Assembly: GCF_003390925.1 (NCBI RefSeq) | Contig: NZ_QUBS01000088.1 | Coordinates: 62,001 to 126,000 of the forward strand | Direction of reading: 5' to 3' | From: Trinickia diaoshuihuensis | Lineage (GTDB): Bacteria > Pseudomonadota > Gammaproteobacteria > Burkholderiales > Burkholderiaceae | Length of the DNA stretch: 64,000 nucleotides | In this document: piece by piece, positions 17,423 to 25,682 of the stretch | Numbering within the stretch: position 1 is the first letter of the stretch | How the letters are laid out: the number at the start of each line of letters is the position of its first letter | Position numbers and translations under genes: made by a program | Notes under the pieces: model-generated | Seen by the model: the letters and a program-made list of their open reading frames with translations, nothing else | Told to the model about the DNA's origin: nothing | Databases searched by the model: none

Positions 17423-18859
17423 ATGCCGAAAGCCATATCCGCGACGCCGCTTCGCGCGAGCGCCGCCGCTCGCCTCGAACGTCTGCCGTTTTCGTCGTAT
17501 CACCGCGTGATCTTCGTCGTGATCGCCCTCGCCTTTTTCTTCGACTCCGTCGATCTCGGCACGATGACGTTCGTGCTGGGCTCGATCAAAAAGGAATTCG
17601 GCTTGAGCAGCGCGGCGGCCGGTCTCGTCGCGAGTGCGAGCTTCTTCGGGATGGTCGCCGGCGCCGCTGTCGCCGGGTTGCTCGCCGACCGTTTCGGGCG
17701 GCGCCCCGTCTTTCAGTGGAGCATGGTGCTGTGGGGTGTCGCGTCCTATCTATGCTCGACCGCGCAAAGCGTCGATGCGCTGATCGTCTATCGCATCTTG
17801 CTCGGCATCGGTATGGGAATGGAGTTTCCCGTCGCGCAGGCATTGCTGTCCGAGTTCGTGCCGGCGGCCTCGCGGGGCCGTTTGATCGCGTTGATGGACG
17901 GCTTCTGGCCGCTGGGATTCATTACGTCGGGCATCGTCTCCTACTTCGTCCTGCCGAGCTTCGGTTGGCGTACGGTGTTCGCGCTGCTTGCGATTCCGGC
18001 CGTGTTCGTCTTGGTCGTCCGCCGCATCGTGCCGGAGTCGCCACGCTGGCTCGAGCACCGTGGCCGCCTGCGGGAAGCCGAGTCCGTGCTCGCGTCGATC
18101 GAGGCGAAAGTCATGCGTGCTTGCCGGCTCCGGTCGTTACCTGCACCGGTCGTCGAACACGTTGCCCCCGCGTTGCGAAACCAGGGCGCTTTCCGGGAAA
18201 TTTGGAACGGCACCTACCGCAAGCGGACCATCGTGGTTTGGACGTTGTGGTTTTTCGCGTTGCTCGGGTTCTATGGCCTCACCTCTTGGCTCGGCGCGCT
18301 CATGCAGCAATCGGGTTTCGCCGTCGCCAAGTCGGTGCTTTATACGGTCTGGATTTCGCTGGCCGGCATTCCGGGGTTTCTTTGCGCGGCATGGCTCGTG
18401 GAACGCTGGGGACGTAAGCCGACCTGTGTGGCTTCGCTCGCGGGCGGTGCCGTGATGGCCTACGTCTACGGACAAACGGCGCTGCACGGCGCCGGCGTTG
18501 CGGTCGTGATCGGCGCGGGGCTCGCCATGCAGTTCTTTTTGTTCGGAATGTGGGCCGCGCTCTACACGTATACGCCCGAGCTTTACGGCACGGGAGCGCG
18601 CGCGACCGGCGCCGGGTTCGCTTCGGCGGTGGGGCGCATCGGGTCGTTGATCGGGCCGTATGCGGTAGGCGTCGTGCTGCCTACCTTCGGCCAAAGCGGC
18701 GTGTTCTCGCTTGGCGCCTGCTCCTTCGCGTTAGCCGCCGTCGCCGTTGCAACGATGGGCATCGAGACGAAGGGGCTCGCGCTCGAAGCGTTGGGGCGAA
18801 ACGATGCTCGGGAGCAGGACGCCGACGGGTATGTCGCCGCGTTGGATGAGGCTCGGTGA
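17423..18859 (+). CDS. MFS transporter linked to betBA
   Basis: A 478-residue, 12-helix major facilitator protein. The loop 2-3 signature is LLADRFGRRPVFQWSM, and the PESPRWLEHRGR motif after helix 6 places it near the sugar-porter/SV2-like (SVOP) group. It starts 40 bases after betA with GGAG before ATG 17423, so it may be co-transcribed and supply choline or a related quaternary amine. That is inference from position only; canonical choline carriers (BetT, Cho ABC) belong to other families. The last 60 codons lie opposite the 3' end of the convergent HxlR gene, a 179-base overlap. Confidence 0.85.
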   Translation: MPKAISATPLRASAAARLERLPFSSYHRVIFVVIALAFFFDSVDLGTMTFVLGSIKKEFGLSSAAAGLVASASFFGMVAGAAVAGLLADRFGRRPVFQWSMVLWGVASYLCSTAQSVDALIVYRILLGIGMGMEFPVAQALLSEFVPAASRGRLIALMDGFWPLGFITSGIVSYFVLPSFGWRTVFALLAIPAVFVLVVRRIVPESPRWLEHRGRLREAESVLASIEAKVMRACRLRSLPAPVVEHVAPALRNQGAFREIWNGTYRKRTIVVWTLWFFALLGFYGLTSWLGALMQQSGFAVAKSVLYTVWISLAGIPGFLCAAWLVERWGRKPTCVASLAGGAVMAYVYGQTALHGAGVAVVIGAGLAMQFFLFGMWAALYTYTPELYGTGARATGAGFASAVGRIGSLIGPYAVGVVLPTFGQSGVFSLGACSFALAAVAVATMGIETKGLALEALGRNDAREQDADGYVAALDEAR

Positions 18860-19223
18860 GCCAGCGAACCGGTGGCGCCCCGACGCTAAGCGCCAGCGCT
18901 CTCTCTACCCGCCGCGCTTTCAGCCATAGGCCGAAATCCTTCATCACGGCCACCACGGGCTGAAGCCGCATGCCGTCTTCGGTAAGCTGGTATTCCACCT
19001 TCACGGGCACTTCCGGAAACACGGTTCGCCGGACGAGCCCGGCGTCCTCCAACGCCCGCAAATCGAGCGTCAACATCCTCTGCGAAATCCCAGGCACGTC
19101 CCTGCGCAACTCGCTGAACCGCTTGGGACCATCGAGCAAATAAGACACGAGCAGCAAACGCCACCGCCCACCCAACAGCCGCATTGCCTGCTCGACCGAA
19201 CATCCGCTCACGCTAGTTTTCAT
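18681..19223 (-). CDS. HxlR-type regulator with read-through C-terminal extension
   Basis: Residues 1-120 are a normal HxlR winged helix: conserved N-terminal Cys8, then EQAMRLLGGRWRLLLVSYLL, GPKRFSELRRDVPGISQRML and the LRALEDAGLVRR wing. HxlR proteins usually end near residue 110-130. Here the frame has no stop there and continues for some 60 arginine/proline-rich residues that are simply the reverse strand of the MFS gene, ending at 18681. The tail is probably the result of a lost stop or a deletion that fused the two 3' ends. Whether the protein is stable is unknown. Start ATG 19223 is divergent from a truncated GST gene, its likely former target. Confidence 0.75.
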   Translation of the reverse strand: MKTSVSGCSVEQAMRLLGGRWRLLLVSYLLDGPKRFSELRRDVPGISQRMLTLDLRALEDAGLVRRTVFPEVPVKVEYQLTEDGMRLQPVVAVMKDFGLWLKARRVERALALSVGAPPVRWLTEPHPTRRHTRRRPAPEHRFAPTLRARAPSSRCPSLQRRRRLTRRSRRQARTRRFGRR

Positions 19224-19261
19224 CGGGTCGATTCATCTTCGGTATAAATTTCGGATCGGTT

Positions 19262-19708
19262 ATGCATGAGGGTCCGGTGATCATGCAATATCTGACCGAT
19301 CAACGCCCCGAGATCAGACTCGCGCCGCCGAACGGAACGATCGAGCGATACCGGTTGCAGGAACGGCTCAATTTCTTATCGACTGAAATTCATAAAGGAT
19401 TCATTCCGCTTCTTTATGCCGTCGCCGCCGGGAAATACGTGGATACGCCAAGGCCCAAGCTCGAGAAGCGCTTCGAATGGATCGATCGCCAGCTCACCGA
19501 TCGCCCGTATCTGATGGGCGATACATTTACGATCGCCGATGCCTATCTGTTTGCGCTGACCGGATGGGGCAAAGCAGCGTGGCTCAAGTCCGTCTATGGC
19601 GCCGAGATCGATTTGACCTCGTTCGATCATCTACGCGCGTGGTATGGGCGAGTCCGCGCGCGGCCGCACGTTCGAGACATACTGACGTCCGAGGGCCTAA
19701 ACGAGTAA
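19262..19708 (+). pseudogene. 5'-truncated glutathione S-transferase
   Basis: A 148-residue open frame that begins within a GST, at the glutathione-contact segment (HEGPVIMQYLTDQRPE). A complete C-terminal helical domain follows, with RFEWIDRQLTDRPYLMGDTF and the N-capping region TIADAYLFALTGW. The thioredoxin-like N-terminal domain of about 60 residues that supplies the catalytic residue and most glutathione contacts is absent. Only 38 bases separate this point from the divergent HxlR start, so a deletion removed the promoter-proximal half. The ATG at 19262 has no ribosome site. Either a decayed gene or a non-catalytic domain; decay is favoured because nearby genes are also damaged. Confidence 0.75.
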
Positions 19709-19774
19709 GTGTATGATCCTGGGCGTTAATTCATTAGCCGCTAGACGAAAATCCTTGTCTAACAGGGGCAATGC

Positions 19775-20515
19775 ATGTCTGACACGCCACACACCAGCGC
19801 ATCGACAGGCCGCGAAGCGTATTCTCAGTTCGCCGAGCGGTACGCCGAATTTGCGCCGACCAAAGCGCATAACGCGCTCTATGAGCGCCCCGCCACGATG
19901 GCGCTGCTTGGCGAAGTACGCGGATTGAGCGTGTTGGACGCGGGATGCGGTCCCGGCATCTGCAGCGAACATCTGGCGCGCCAAGGCGCATCGGTCCAGG
20001 CATTCGACGTCACGCCGGAAATGGTGGACCTTGCCCGAAAGCGGTGCGCCGGCCTGGACGTGAGCGTGGTCGAAGGCGATTTGTCCGCCCCGTTGACATG
20101 GCTCGCCGGCCAGTCGTTCGATAAAGTGCTCTGCTCGCTCGCCTTTGATTATCTAGAAGACCTGCGGCCCGCACTGAACGAGTTCCGGCGCGTTTGCAAA
20201 CCGGGTGCGTCGCTCGTCTTCTCGATGGCGCATCCCATGCGCGACTGGATGGACGAACGCACGCGGGGCCACGGCACCTACTTCGACATATCCCGGTTCG
20301 GCCTTCATTGGGCGGGATTCGGCGAACCGAAACCCTACGTGCGGGCTTATCGCCGGCCGCTGTCGGATATATTGAATGGGCTCCTCGACAGCGGCTGGCA
20401 GCTCGACCGGTTCGTGGAACCCCGCCCGCTACCGGAAATGAAAGCAGCGTCCGAGCGCTTGTACGCCGAGCTTTCCAACGCTCCTGCGTTTATCTGCGTC
20501 CGCGCTCGGCTTTGA
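19775..20515 (+). CDS. class I SAM-dependent methyltransferase
   Basis: A 246-residue methyltransferase of the Methyltransf_11/25 type. Motif I is VLDAGCGPGICSEHL (SAM binding), the acidic end of strand 2 is VQAFDVTPEMV, motif II is VVEGDLSAP, and motif IV lies around FDKVLCSLAFDYLED. The C-terminal half (RRPLSDILNGLLDSGWQLDR, EPRPLPEMK) is typical of small-molecule methyltransferases close to UbiE/BioC-like proteins. GGGGCAATGC just before ATG 19775 is at best a weak ribosome site. The neighbours are truncated genes, so there is no pathway context and the substrate is unknown. Confidence 0.85.
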   Translation: MSDTPHTSASTGREAYSQFAERYAEFAPTKAHNALYERPATMALLGEVRGLSVLDAGCGPGICSEHLARQGASVQAFDVTPEMVDLARKRCAGLDVSVVEGDLSAPLTWLAGQSFDKVLCSLAFDYLEDLRPALNEFRRVCKPGASLVFSMAHPMRDWMDERTRGHGTYFDISRFGLHWAGFGEPKPYVRAYRRPLSDILNGLLDSGWQLDRFVEPRPLPEMKAASERLYAELSNAPAFICVRARL

Positions 20516-20567
20516 GAAGCAACGCGTATCTTTTTCCCGACTTCCTCGAAGCCAATGAATCAAGCCA

Positions 20568-20834
20568 ATGTCCGGCCGAATAACGAGCATGGTCGTCGAT
20601 GAGCATTATCGAGGGCGCGGGATCGGAAGTCGCTTGATCGCCCAAGCCGAACAGTGGTTCGACGCAGTGGGTTGCGTAAAGCTGGAAGTGACGAGCGCGG
20701 ACTCGCGATTGAACGCACATCGCTTTTACGAACGGCACGGCTTTGTCCGCGACGGCCAGCGGCTATCCAAAGCCCACCATCACGCGCGCGAGGCCGCCGC
20801 GCGCATACAATTGAGCCGGACACATTCTGAGTGA
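20568..20834 (+). pseudogene. 5'-truncated GNAT acetyltransferase
   Basis: An 88-residue frame containing the C-terminal half of a GNAT domain: the strand MSGRITSMVVDE, the acetyl-CoA pyrophosphate loop HYRGRGIGSRL (Q/R-x-x-G-x-G/A), the helix IAQAEQWF, and the final strand HRFYERHGFVRDG. The first half of the fold, including the acceptor-binding helices, is missing, and no ribosome site precedes the ATG. With the truncated GST at 19262 it marks a region that has lost the 5' parts of genes. It ends seven bases before the response-regulator start, so its deletion edge is close to that operon's promoter. Confidence 0.65.
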
Positions 20835-20841
20835 AACGGCG

Positions 20842-21528
20842 ATGCGCATTCTCGTGATCGAAGACGAGCCGAAAACCGGCGCCTATCTGAAAAAGGGCTT
20901 CGAGGAATCCGGCTACGCGGTGGATCTGGCCGCTGATGGCGCGCAAGGCCTGATCCTCGCGAAAGAAGCGGCGTACGACGTGATCGTGCTCGACGTGATG
21001 CTGCCCGTCATGGACGGCTGGACGGTACTCAAGACGCTGCGCGCCACACACAGCACGCCGGTGCTCTTCCTCACCGCGCGCGACGACGTCGACGACCGGG
21101 TGAAAGGGCTCGAACTGGGCGGCGACGATTACCTCGTCAAGCCGTTCGCCTTCGTCGAGCTGCTGGCGCGCGTGCGCACGCTGGCCCGCCGTGGACCGCC
21201 GCGAGAGACCGACGTGCTTTCGCTGGGCGACCTCGAAGTGGACGTTACGCGGCGGCGCGTGAAACGCGGCGCCGCTCGCATCGACCTCACGCCGAAAGAG
21301 TTCTCGCTGCTGCAACTGCTCGTGCGCCGCCAGGGCGAAGTGCTTACGCGCACGCAGATCGCCTCGTACGTATGGGACATGAACTTCGACAGCGACACCA
21401 ACGTCGTGGAAGTCGCCATTCGCCGCCTGCGCGCCAAGATCGACGACGCGTTCGACGTCAAGCTGATTCACACCGTGCGCGGCGTGGGCTACGTCGCCGA
21501 GATAACCGACGATAAGCGGTCCGCCTGA
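20842..21528 (+). CDS. heavy-metal-type OmpR response regulator
   Basis: A 228-residue response regulator. The receiver domain (1-115) has the acidic pocket EDE at 7-9, phospho-acceptor Asp51 in [14 protein letters not shown], the switch Thr in LFLTARD and Lys in LVKPFAF. The OmpR winged helix (130-222) shows [20 protein letters not shown] and [14 protein letters not shown]. The sequence groups with CopR/CusR/IrlR/CzcR regulators. Its stop overlaps the first base of the kinase start, so the pair is translationally coupled. The RND efflux operon that converges from the right (22927-28883) is the obvious candidate target. The signal is not defined. Confidence 0.93.
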   Translation: MRILVIEDEPKTGAYLKKGFEESGYAVDLAADGAQGLILAKEAAYDVIVLDVMLPVMDGWTVLKTLRATHSTPVLFLTARDDVDDRVKGLELGGDDYLVKPFAFVELLARVRTLARRGPPRETDVLSLGDLEVDVTRRRVKRGAARIDLTPKEFSLLQLLVRRQGEVLTRTQIASYVWDMNFDSDTNVVEVAIRRLRAKIDDAFDVKLIHTVRGVGYVAEITDDKRSA

Positions 21529-22952
21529 TGTCGCGGCTGACCGTGCGCTCGCTCACCGCCGGCCTCGCGCTCAGTTTCGCGGGCACGACGCTCGCGGTGT
21601 TCGCGCTCGTGGGCAGCACGCTTTATTTCACGCTCGACCGCGAAGTCAAGCAGCAGGATGATCTCGACATCGTGCTGATTTCGCGGCATACGCGGCGCCT
21701 CGCTCAGGAGCTGCACAGCGCGCAGGACGTGCGCGAGCACGCGCAACGGCTAACGAGCCAAGTGCTCGGCAACCCCGCCCTTTCGATGGAGATACTCGAC
21801 GCCGCCGGCGAGCAACTCGTCGAGCACAACACCGCCGGCATCGCGGACACGACGTTCCCGCAAGCCGCCCTGGCCCGTCGCCTCCCCGCTCAGCAACGTA
21901 TCACCGAGGGCGACGTGGTGCAGTGGCGCAACGTGCGCGGGGTGCCGGTGCGCGGCCTTGCCACCGAGGCGGCGCTGACCGACGGCACGCCCGTCACCGT
22001 CGTCATCGCGCGCGACATGACCGACCGCTGGCTGTTGCTCGACCACTATCGCGAGCGCCTTTACGCGTTCGGTCTAGCGGGTATGCTGCTCGCCTTCCTA
22101 TTGAGCTGGCTGCTCGTGCGCGAGTCGCTCCGGCCGTTGCGCGAGATGGCCGCGCGCGCCGCCGCGATCACCGTCGAGCGCCTCGATACGCCCATCGAGA
22201 TCGATGGCGTACCGAGCGAACTGGAAGCGCTCATGAAGTCGCTCAACGCCATGCTCGACCGGCTGCACGGCGGCTTCGAGCGGATGTCGCAATACACGGC
22301 CGATCTCGCGCACGACATGCGCACGCCGCTCGGCAATCTGCGCGGCGCGACCGAAGTGGCGCTCGCGCGCGAGCGCACCACGGCCGAATACGAGGCGCTG
22401 CTCGAATCGAATCTCGAGGAATGCGAACGGCTTTCCCGCATGATCGAGAGCGTGATCTTTCTGGCGCGTGCCGAACACCCGCAGTTCATGACGACGCTCG
22501 AACAGTTCGACGTGCCGGACGCGCTCGCGCAGATTGCCGACTACTTCGAAGGCCTCGCGGATGACGCGGGCGTGCGCATTCGCGTACGCGGCGAGGGGCG
22601 TCTGCGCGCCGACAAGGAGCTGTTCCGACGCGCCGTGGGCAACCTGCTCGCCAATGCGCTGCGCTATACGCCTCGTGGCGGCGAGATCACGATGGGCGTG
22701 CGAGAGACCGCGACGGCCGTCGAGGTCGAGGTGGCCAACCCCGGCCCACCGATCGACGCCGCGCTGCTCGAACGTATCTTCGACCGCTTCTACAGAGCCG
22801 ACGCATCGCGCCACAGCGAGCCACGCACAGGCGCTTCGGCGGGACTCGGGCTTGCGATCGTGCGCTCGATCATGGCATTGCACGGCGGCTCGGCGCGCGC
22901 CGAAAGCGACGCCTCGGCCACACGCTTCATTCTGACGTTCCCCCGCTCGTGA
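21528..22952 (+). CDS. heavy-metal-type sensor histidine kinase
   Basis: A 474-residue inner-membrane kinase of the CusS/IrlS group. Helix 1 (about residues 10-33) and helix 2 (about 180-203) bound a periplasmic sensor of about 145 residues. A HAMP segment follows (LLVRESLRPLREMAARAAAI); phospho-acceptor His262 lies in ADLAHDMRTPLGNLRGATE; the N box is GNLLANALRYTPRGG; the G2 box is GLGLAIVRSIMALHGG. The periplasmic part has no clear His-rich metal site, so a metal or another envelope stress are both possible. The last 26 bases overlap the 3' end of the convergent outer-membrane-factor gene. Confidence 0.93.
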   Translation: MSRLTVRSLTAGLALSFAGTTLAVFALVGSTLYFTLDREVKQQDDLDIVLISRHTRRLAQELHSAQDVREHAQRLTSQVLGNPALSMEILDAAGEQLVEHNTAGIADTTFPQAALARRLPAQQRITEGDVVQWRNVRGVPVRGLATEAALTDGTPVTVVIARDMTDRWLLLDHYRERLYAFGLAGMLLAFLLSWLLVRESLRPLREMAARAAAITVERLDTPIEIDGVPSELEALMKSLNAMLDRLHGGFERMSQYTADLAHDMRTPLGNLRGATEVALARERTTAEYEALLESNLEECERLSRMIESVIFLARAEHPQFMTTLEQFDVPDALAQIADYFEGLADDAGVRIRVRGEGRLRADKELFRRAVGNLLANALRYTPRGGEITMGVRETATAVEVEVANPGPPIDAALLERIFDRFYRADASRHSEPRTGASAGLGLAIVRSIMALHGGSARAESDASATRFILTFPRS

Positions 22953-24429
22953 TGCCACGATCGCCCGGATCGCCGGGCGCGTTCGAGCCGCTCAGTGTCG
23001 CCCGGTCCCAGCCGCCGCCCAAGGCCTCGAGCAGATGCACGCTTGCGTCGAGCCTTCTGCCCGCGATCTGCTCCTCGTTGCGCTCGTTCGCGAGCGCGAT
23101 GGTCTGCGCGGTCACCACGTCGAGATAGTTCACCGCCCCCGCCTGATAACGGTTGGTCGTAAGCTCGAGCGAGCGTCGCGCGGCAGCCGTGGCGCGTTGC
23201 TGGCTCCGCGCTTCGCCGGCCAGCGTGTCGAGTGCGCTCAAATTGTCCTCGACCTGCTGGAATGCCGTTAGCACGGTTTGCCGGTACCCTGCGACGGCCG
23301 CGTCGTATTGCGCGCTCGCGCCTTTGAGCGCGGCTCTGTGGCGGCCGCCGTCGAATAGCGTGCCCGCGAGCTGCGCACCGAGCGACCAGAAAAGGCTTGG
23401 CGCGCTGAGCCACGGCGCGAAGTAGGTGCTTTCCAAGCCCGCCGCTGCGGAGAGCGTGAGGTCCGGATAGAAGGCGGCACGAGCCTCGCCGATCGTCGCA
23501 TTGGCCGCCGCCACGCGCCGCTCCGCGGCCGCGATGTCCGGGCGGCGTTGGAGCAGTGCCGACGGCACGCCTGGGGGAATCGACGGCACCACGACAGGAT
23601 CCACGCGCGGCGGCAGCCTGAACGTCGAAGCGGGGACACCCATCAGCGTGGCGATGCCGTGCTCGAGCTGCGCGCGCTGCACGTCGATATCGCTGTCCAT
23701 CGTGCGCGCGCTTTCGAGCTGCGTTTGCGCCTGAGCGACAGCCGAGGCATCGATTGCACCATCGGCGAGCTGCTGCTCGACGATGCGCAGCGCGGCCGCG
23801 TAGGCGGTCACCGTGTCGTCGAGCAGCTTCTTTTGCCGATCGAGCGAGCGCAGATCGAAGTAGTCGGTGGCGAGCTGGCTCGAGACGGCAAGGCGCACCG
23901 ATTGCAAGTCGGCTTCGCTCGCCTGCGCATTGGCGCGCGCTTGCGTCGCCGCATCCTTCACGCGCCCGAATAGGTCGGGCTCCCAGCTCGCCGCCACCCC
24001 GGTGGAATAATCCGGCACCGTCTTGCCGGCCAGCGAATGGTCCACGAGATTGCGCGAAGTCCGATAACGCTGCGCCGTCACGCCGCCCGTCACCGTCGGC
24101 GCATAGCCCGCGCGCTCGTAGTCGACCATCGCGCGCGCGGCTTCGACGTTGGCGACGGCCTGGCGCACGGTCTGATTCGAGACGTTCACGAGCGCTTCGA
24201 GTTCGTCGAGTTCATGATCGCCGAAGAGGGTCCACCAAGGTCCACGCGGGTTCGCGTCGGCGGGTGCGGCGACGCTCCAACCAGGGATGGCCGGCCGTTG
24301 CCCCGCATACTGCGTGGGGACGTCCGTCGAGGGCGCGCTGTAAGGCGGCAATGTCGTGCACGCCGCGAGCGAGGCCACCGTGCAGCCCACGACGACCCGG
24401 CGCAGCGCCGATAAGCGATGTCCGAACAT
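22927..24429 (-). CDS. NodT/OprM-family outer-membrane efflux lipoprotein
   Basis: A 500-residue TolC-like channel. The N-terminus ends in a lipobox (LAAC, acylated Cys24 counted from MFGHRL). Two OEP repeats follow, about residues 75-260 and 285-470, rich in long Ala/Gln helices (AAWEPDLFGRVKDAATQARA, EVSYDTLF-like WSLGAQLAGTLFDGG). It forms the outer-membrane exit for the adjacent RND pump. ATG 24429 is preferred because AGAGGA lies seven bases upstream; another ATG six codons earlier has no ribosome site. Its start is 14 bases from the adaptor stop, so it is the third gene of the permease-adaptor-channel operon. Specificity cannot be told from this subunit. Confidence 0.92.
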   Translation of the reverse strand: MFGHRLSALRRVVVGCTVASLAACTTLPPYSAPSTDVPTQYAGQRPAIPGWSVAAPADANPRGPWWTLFGDHELDELEALVNVSNQTVRQAVANVEAARAMVDYERAGYAPTVTGGVTAQRYRTSRNLVDHSLAGKTVPDYSTGVAASWEPDLFGRVKDAATQARANAQASEADLQSVRLAVSSQLATDYFDLRSLDRQKKLLDDTVTAYAAALRIVEQQLADGAIDASAVAQAQTQLESARTMDSDIDVQRAQLEHGIATLMGVPASTFRLPPRVDPVVVPSIPPGVPSALLQRRPDIAAAERRVAAANATIGEARAAFYPDLTLSAAAGLESTYFAPWLSAPSLFWSLGAQLAGTLFDGGRHRAALKGASAQYDAAVAGYRQTVLTAFQQVEDNLSALDTLAGEARSQQRATAAARRSLELTTNRYQAGAVNYLDVVTAQTIALANERNEEQIAGRRLDASVHLLEALGGGWDRATLSGSNAPGDPGDRGITSGGTSE

Positions 24430-24443
24430 GACCGTCCTCTCAT

Positions 24444-25673
24444 TCAATCCGTGCTCTTGGCTGCCGTGGCCGCAGCCGCGACACGCACCTGCTCGCCGCC
24501 GGCGAGGGAGTCGCCGGGATTGTCGATCACGCGATCGCTCGCCGTGAGGCCCGTGGCGATCTCGACGTACGTGCCGAAGTCGCGGCCGATCGTCACCTTA
24601 CGCAACTGCACCTCGCTGCGCGCGTTCACCACGGCGACCGTCACGCCGTCCGGGCGAAACAACAGCGCACTCACGGGCAGCTCCAGCGCCGGCCAGGGGG
24701 CCGCGAGAGTAAGGTGTACCTGCGCGTAGGCGCCCGGCATCAGCGCGCCGTCGCGGTTATCGACGTCGACTTCCACGCGCAACGTGCGGCTCACAGGGTC
24801 GATGACATCCGAACTGCGCGCGACGCTCGCGTCGAAGCGGCGGCCGGGATATTGTTGCGTCGTCAACCATACGGACGTGCCCGGCGCGACGACGCCGGCA
24901 TCCTGCTGCGGCACGTCCACGTATACGCGCAGGCGGTCGGTCTGCGCGATATGGAACAGCTCGCCCGGCATCGAGGCGAGGCCCGGCGTGCCGCCCGCGG
25001 TCACGAGCGCGCCCACTTGCACGTTGCGCGCGGTGATGACGCCGTCGAACGGCGCCGTCACGTTCTGATATGAAACGAGCTCCTGCAAACGCGCAACGTC
25101 CGCCTGCGCGGCGTGCAGCGTAGCGAGCTTGGCCGCGGCGTCGCTCGTCTTCGCCTCTGCGTCCTGTTCGGAAACCGACTGCGTCTGCAGCATCGTTTGC
25201 CAGCGCTGCGCCGTGCTGTTCGCGAAGCGGTAATTCGCCAGCGCCGTGGCTTCAGCCGCGCGCGCTTGCTGAAGTTGCGCGTCGAGCTCGGGCGTGTCGA
25301 TCCGCGCGAGCGTCTGGCCGGCTTTCACACGCGCTCCGATATCCGCCGACCAGTGCTGCACGTAACCGCTCGTGCGCGCATAGATCGCGGCGTCGGCCCA
25401 GGCCATGATCGAACCGGGCAGCAGCAGGTCTTGGGTGGCGGGCGCGCGCGTCGGCGCCACGGTCGTGACAACCAATCGACGCTGCGCCGCGACCTGCCGC
25501 GCCTGTGCCGTGCGGGCCTGAAGGCGCGGCGCGATGCCGGCCGTAAGTAGGGACGCGACGATGGCGATACAGGTCAGGCCGACGACGAAGGCGCCTCGCT
25601 TGCGCGCGCGTCCGGCTTGCGCGGACGGCTCTGTCGCGGCATCGCGTTCCGCGGGCGGAGTCTGCGTATTCAT
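24444..25673 (-). CDS. RND periplasmic adaptor (membrane fusion protein)
   Basis: A 409-residue HlyD/AcrA-type adaptor. A cytoplasmic basic N-terminus leads to one membrane anchor (about residues 28-50), then a beta-barrel/lipoyl half-motif (YVQHWSADIGARVKAGQTLA), an alpha-hairpin (LDAQLQQARAAEATALANYR to LARLQELV-like heptads), the second lipoyl half (TAPFDGVITARNVQVGALVT), and membrane-proximal strands. It bridges permease and outer-membrane channel. It lies nine bases after the permease stop, giving the order permease, adaptor, channel. It has no metal-binding N-terminal His/Met region of the CusB/CzcB type, which favours an organic-compound substrate. Confidence 0.93.
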   Translation of the reverse strand: MNTQTPPAERDAATEPSAQAGRARKRGAFVVGLTCIAIVASLLTAGIAPRLQARTAQARQVAAQRRLVVTTVAPTRAPATQDLLLPGSIMAWADAAIYARTSGYVQHWSADIGARVKAGQTLARIDTPELDAQLQQARAAEATALANYRFANSTAQRWQTMLQTQSVSEQDAEAKTSDAAAKLATLHAAQADVARLQELVSYQNVTAPFDGVITARNVQVGALVTAGGTPGLASMPGELFHIAQTDRLRVYVDVPQQDAGVVAPGTSVWLTTQQYPGRRFDASVARSSDVIDPVSRTLRVEVDVDNRDGALMPGAYAQVHLTLAAPWPALELPVSALLFRPDGVTVAVVNARSEVQLRKVTIGRDFGTYVEIATGLTASDRVIDNPGDSLAGGEQVRVAAAATAAKSTD

Positions 25674-25682
25674 AAGGAATCC

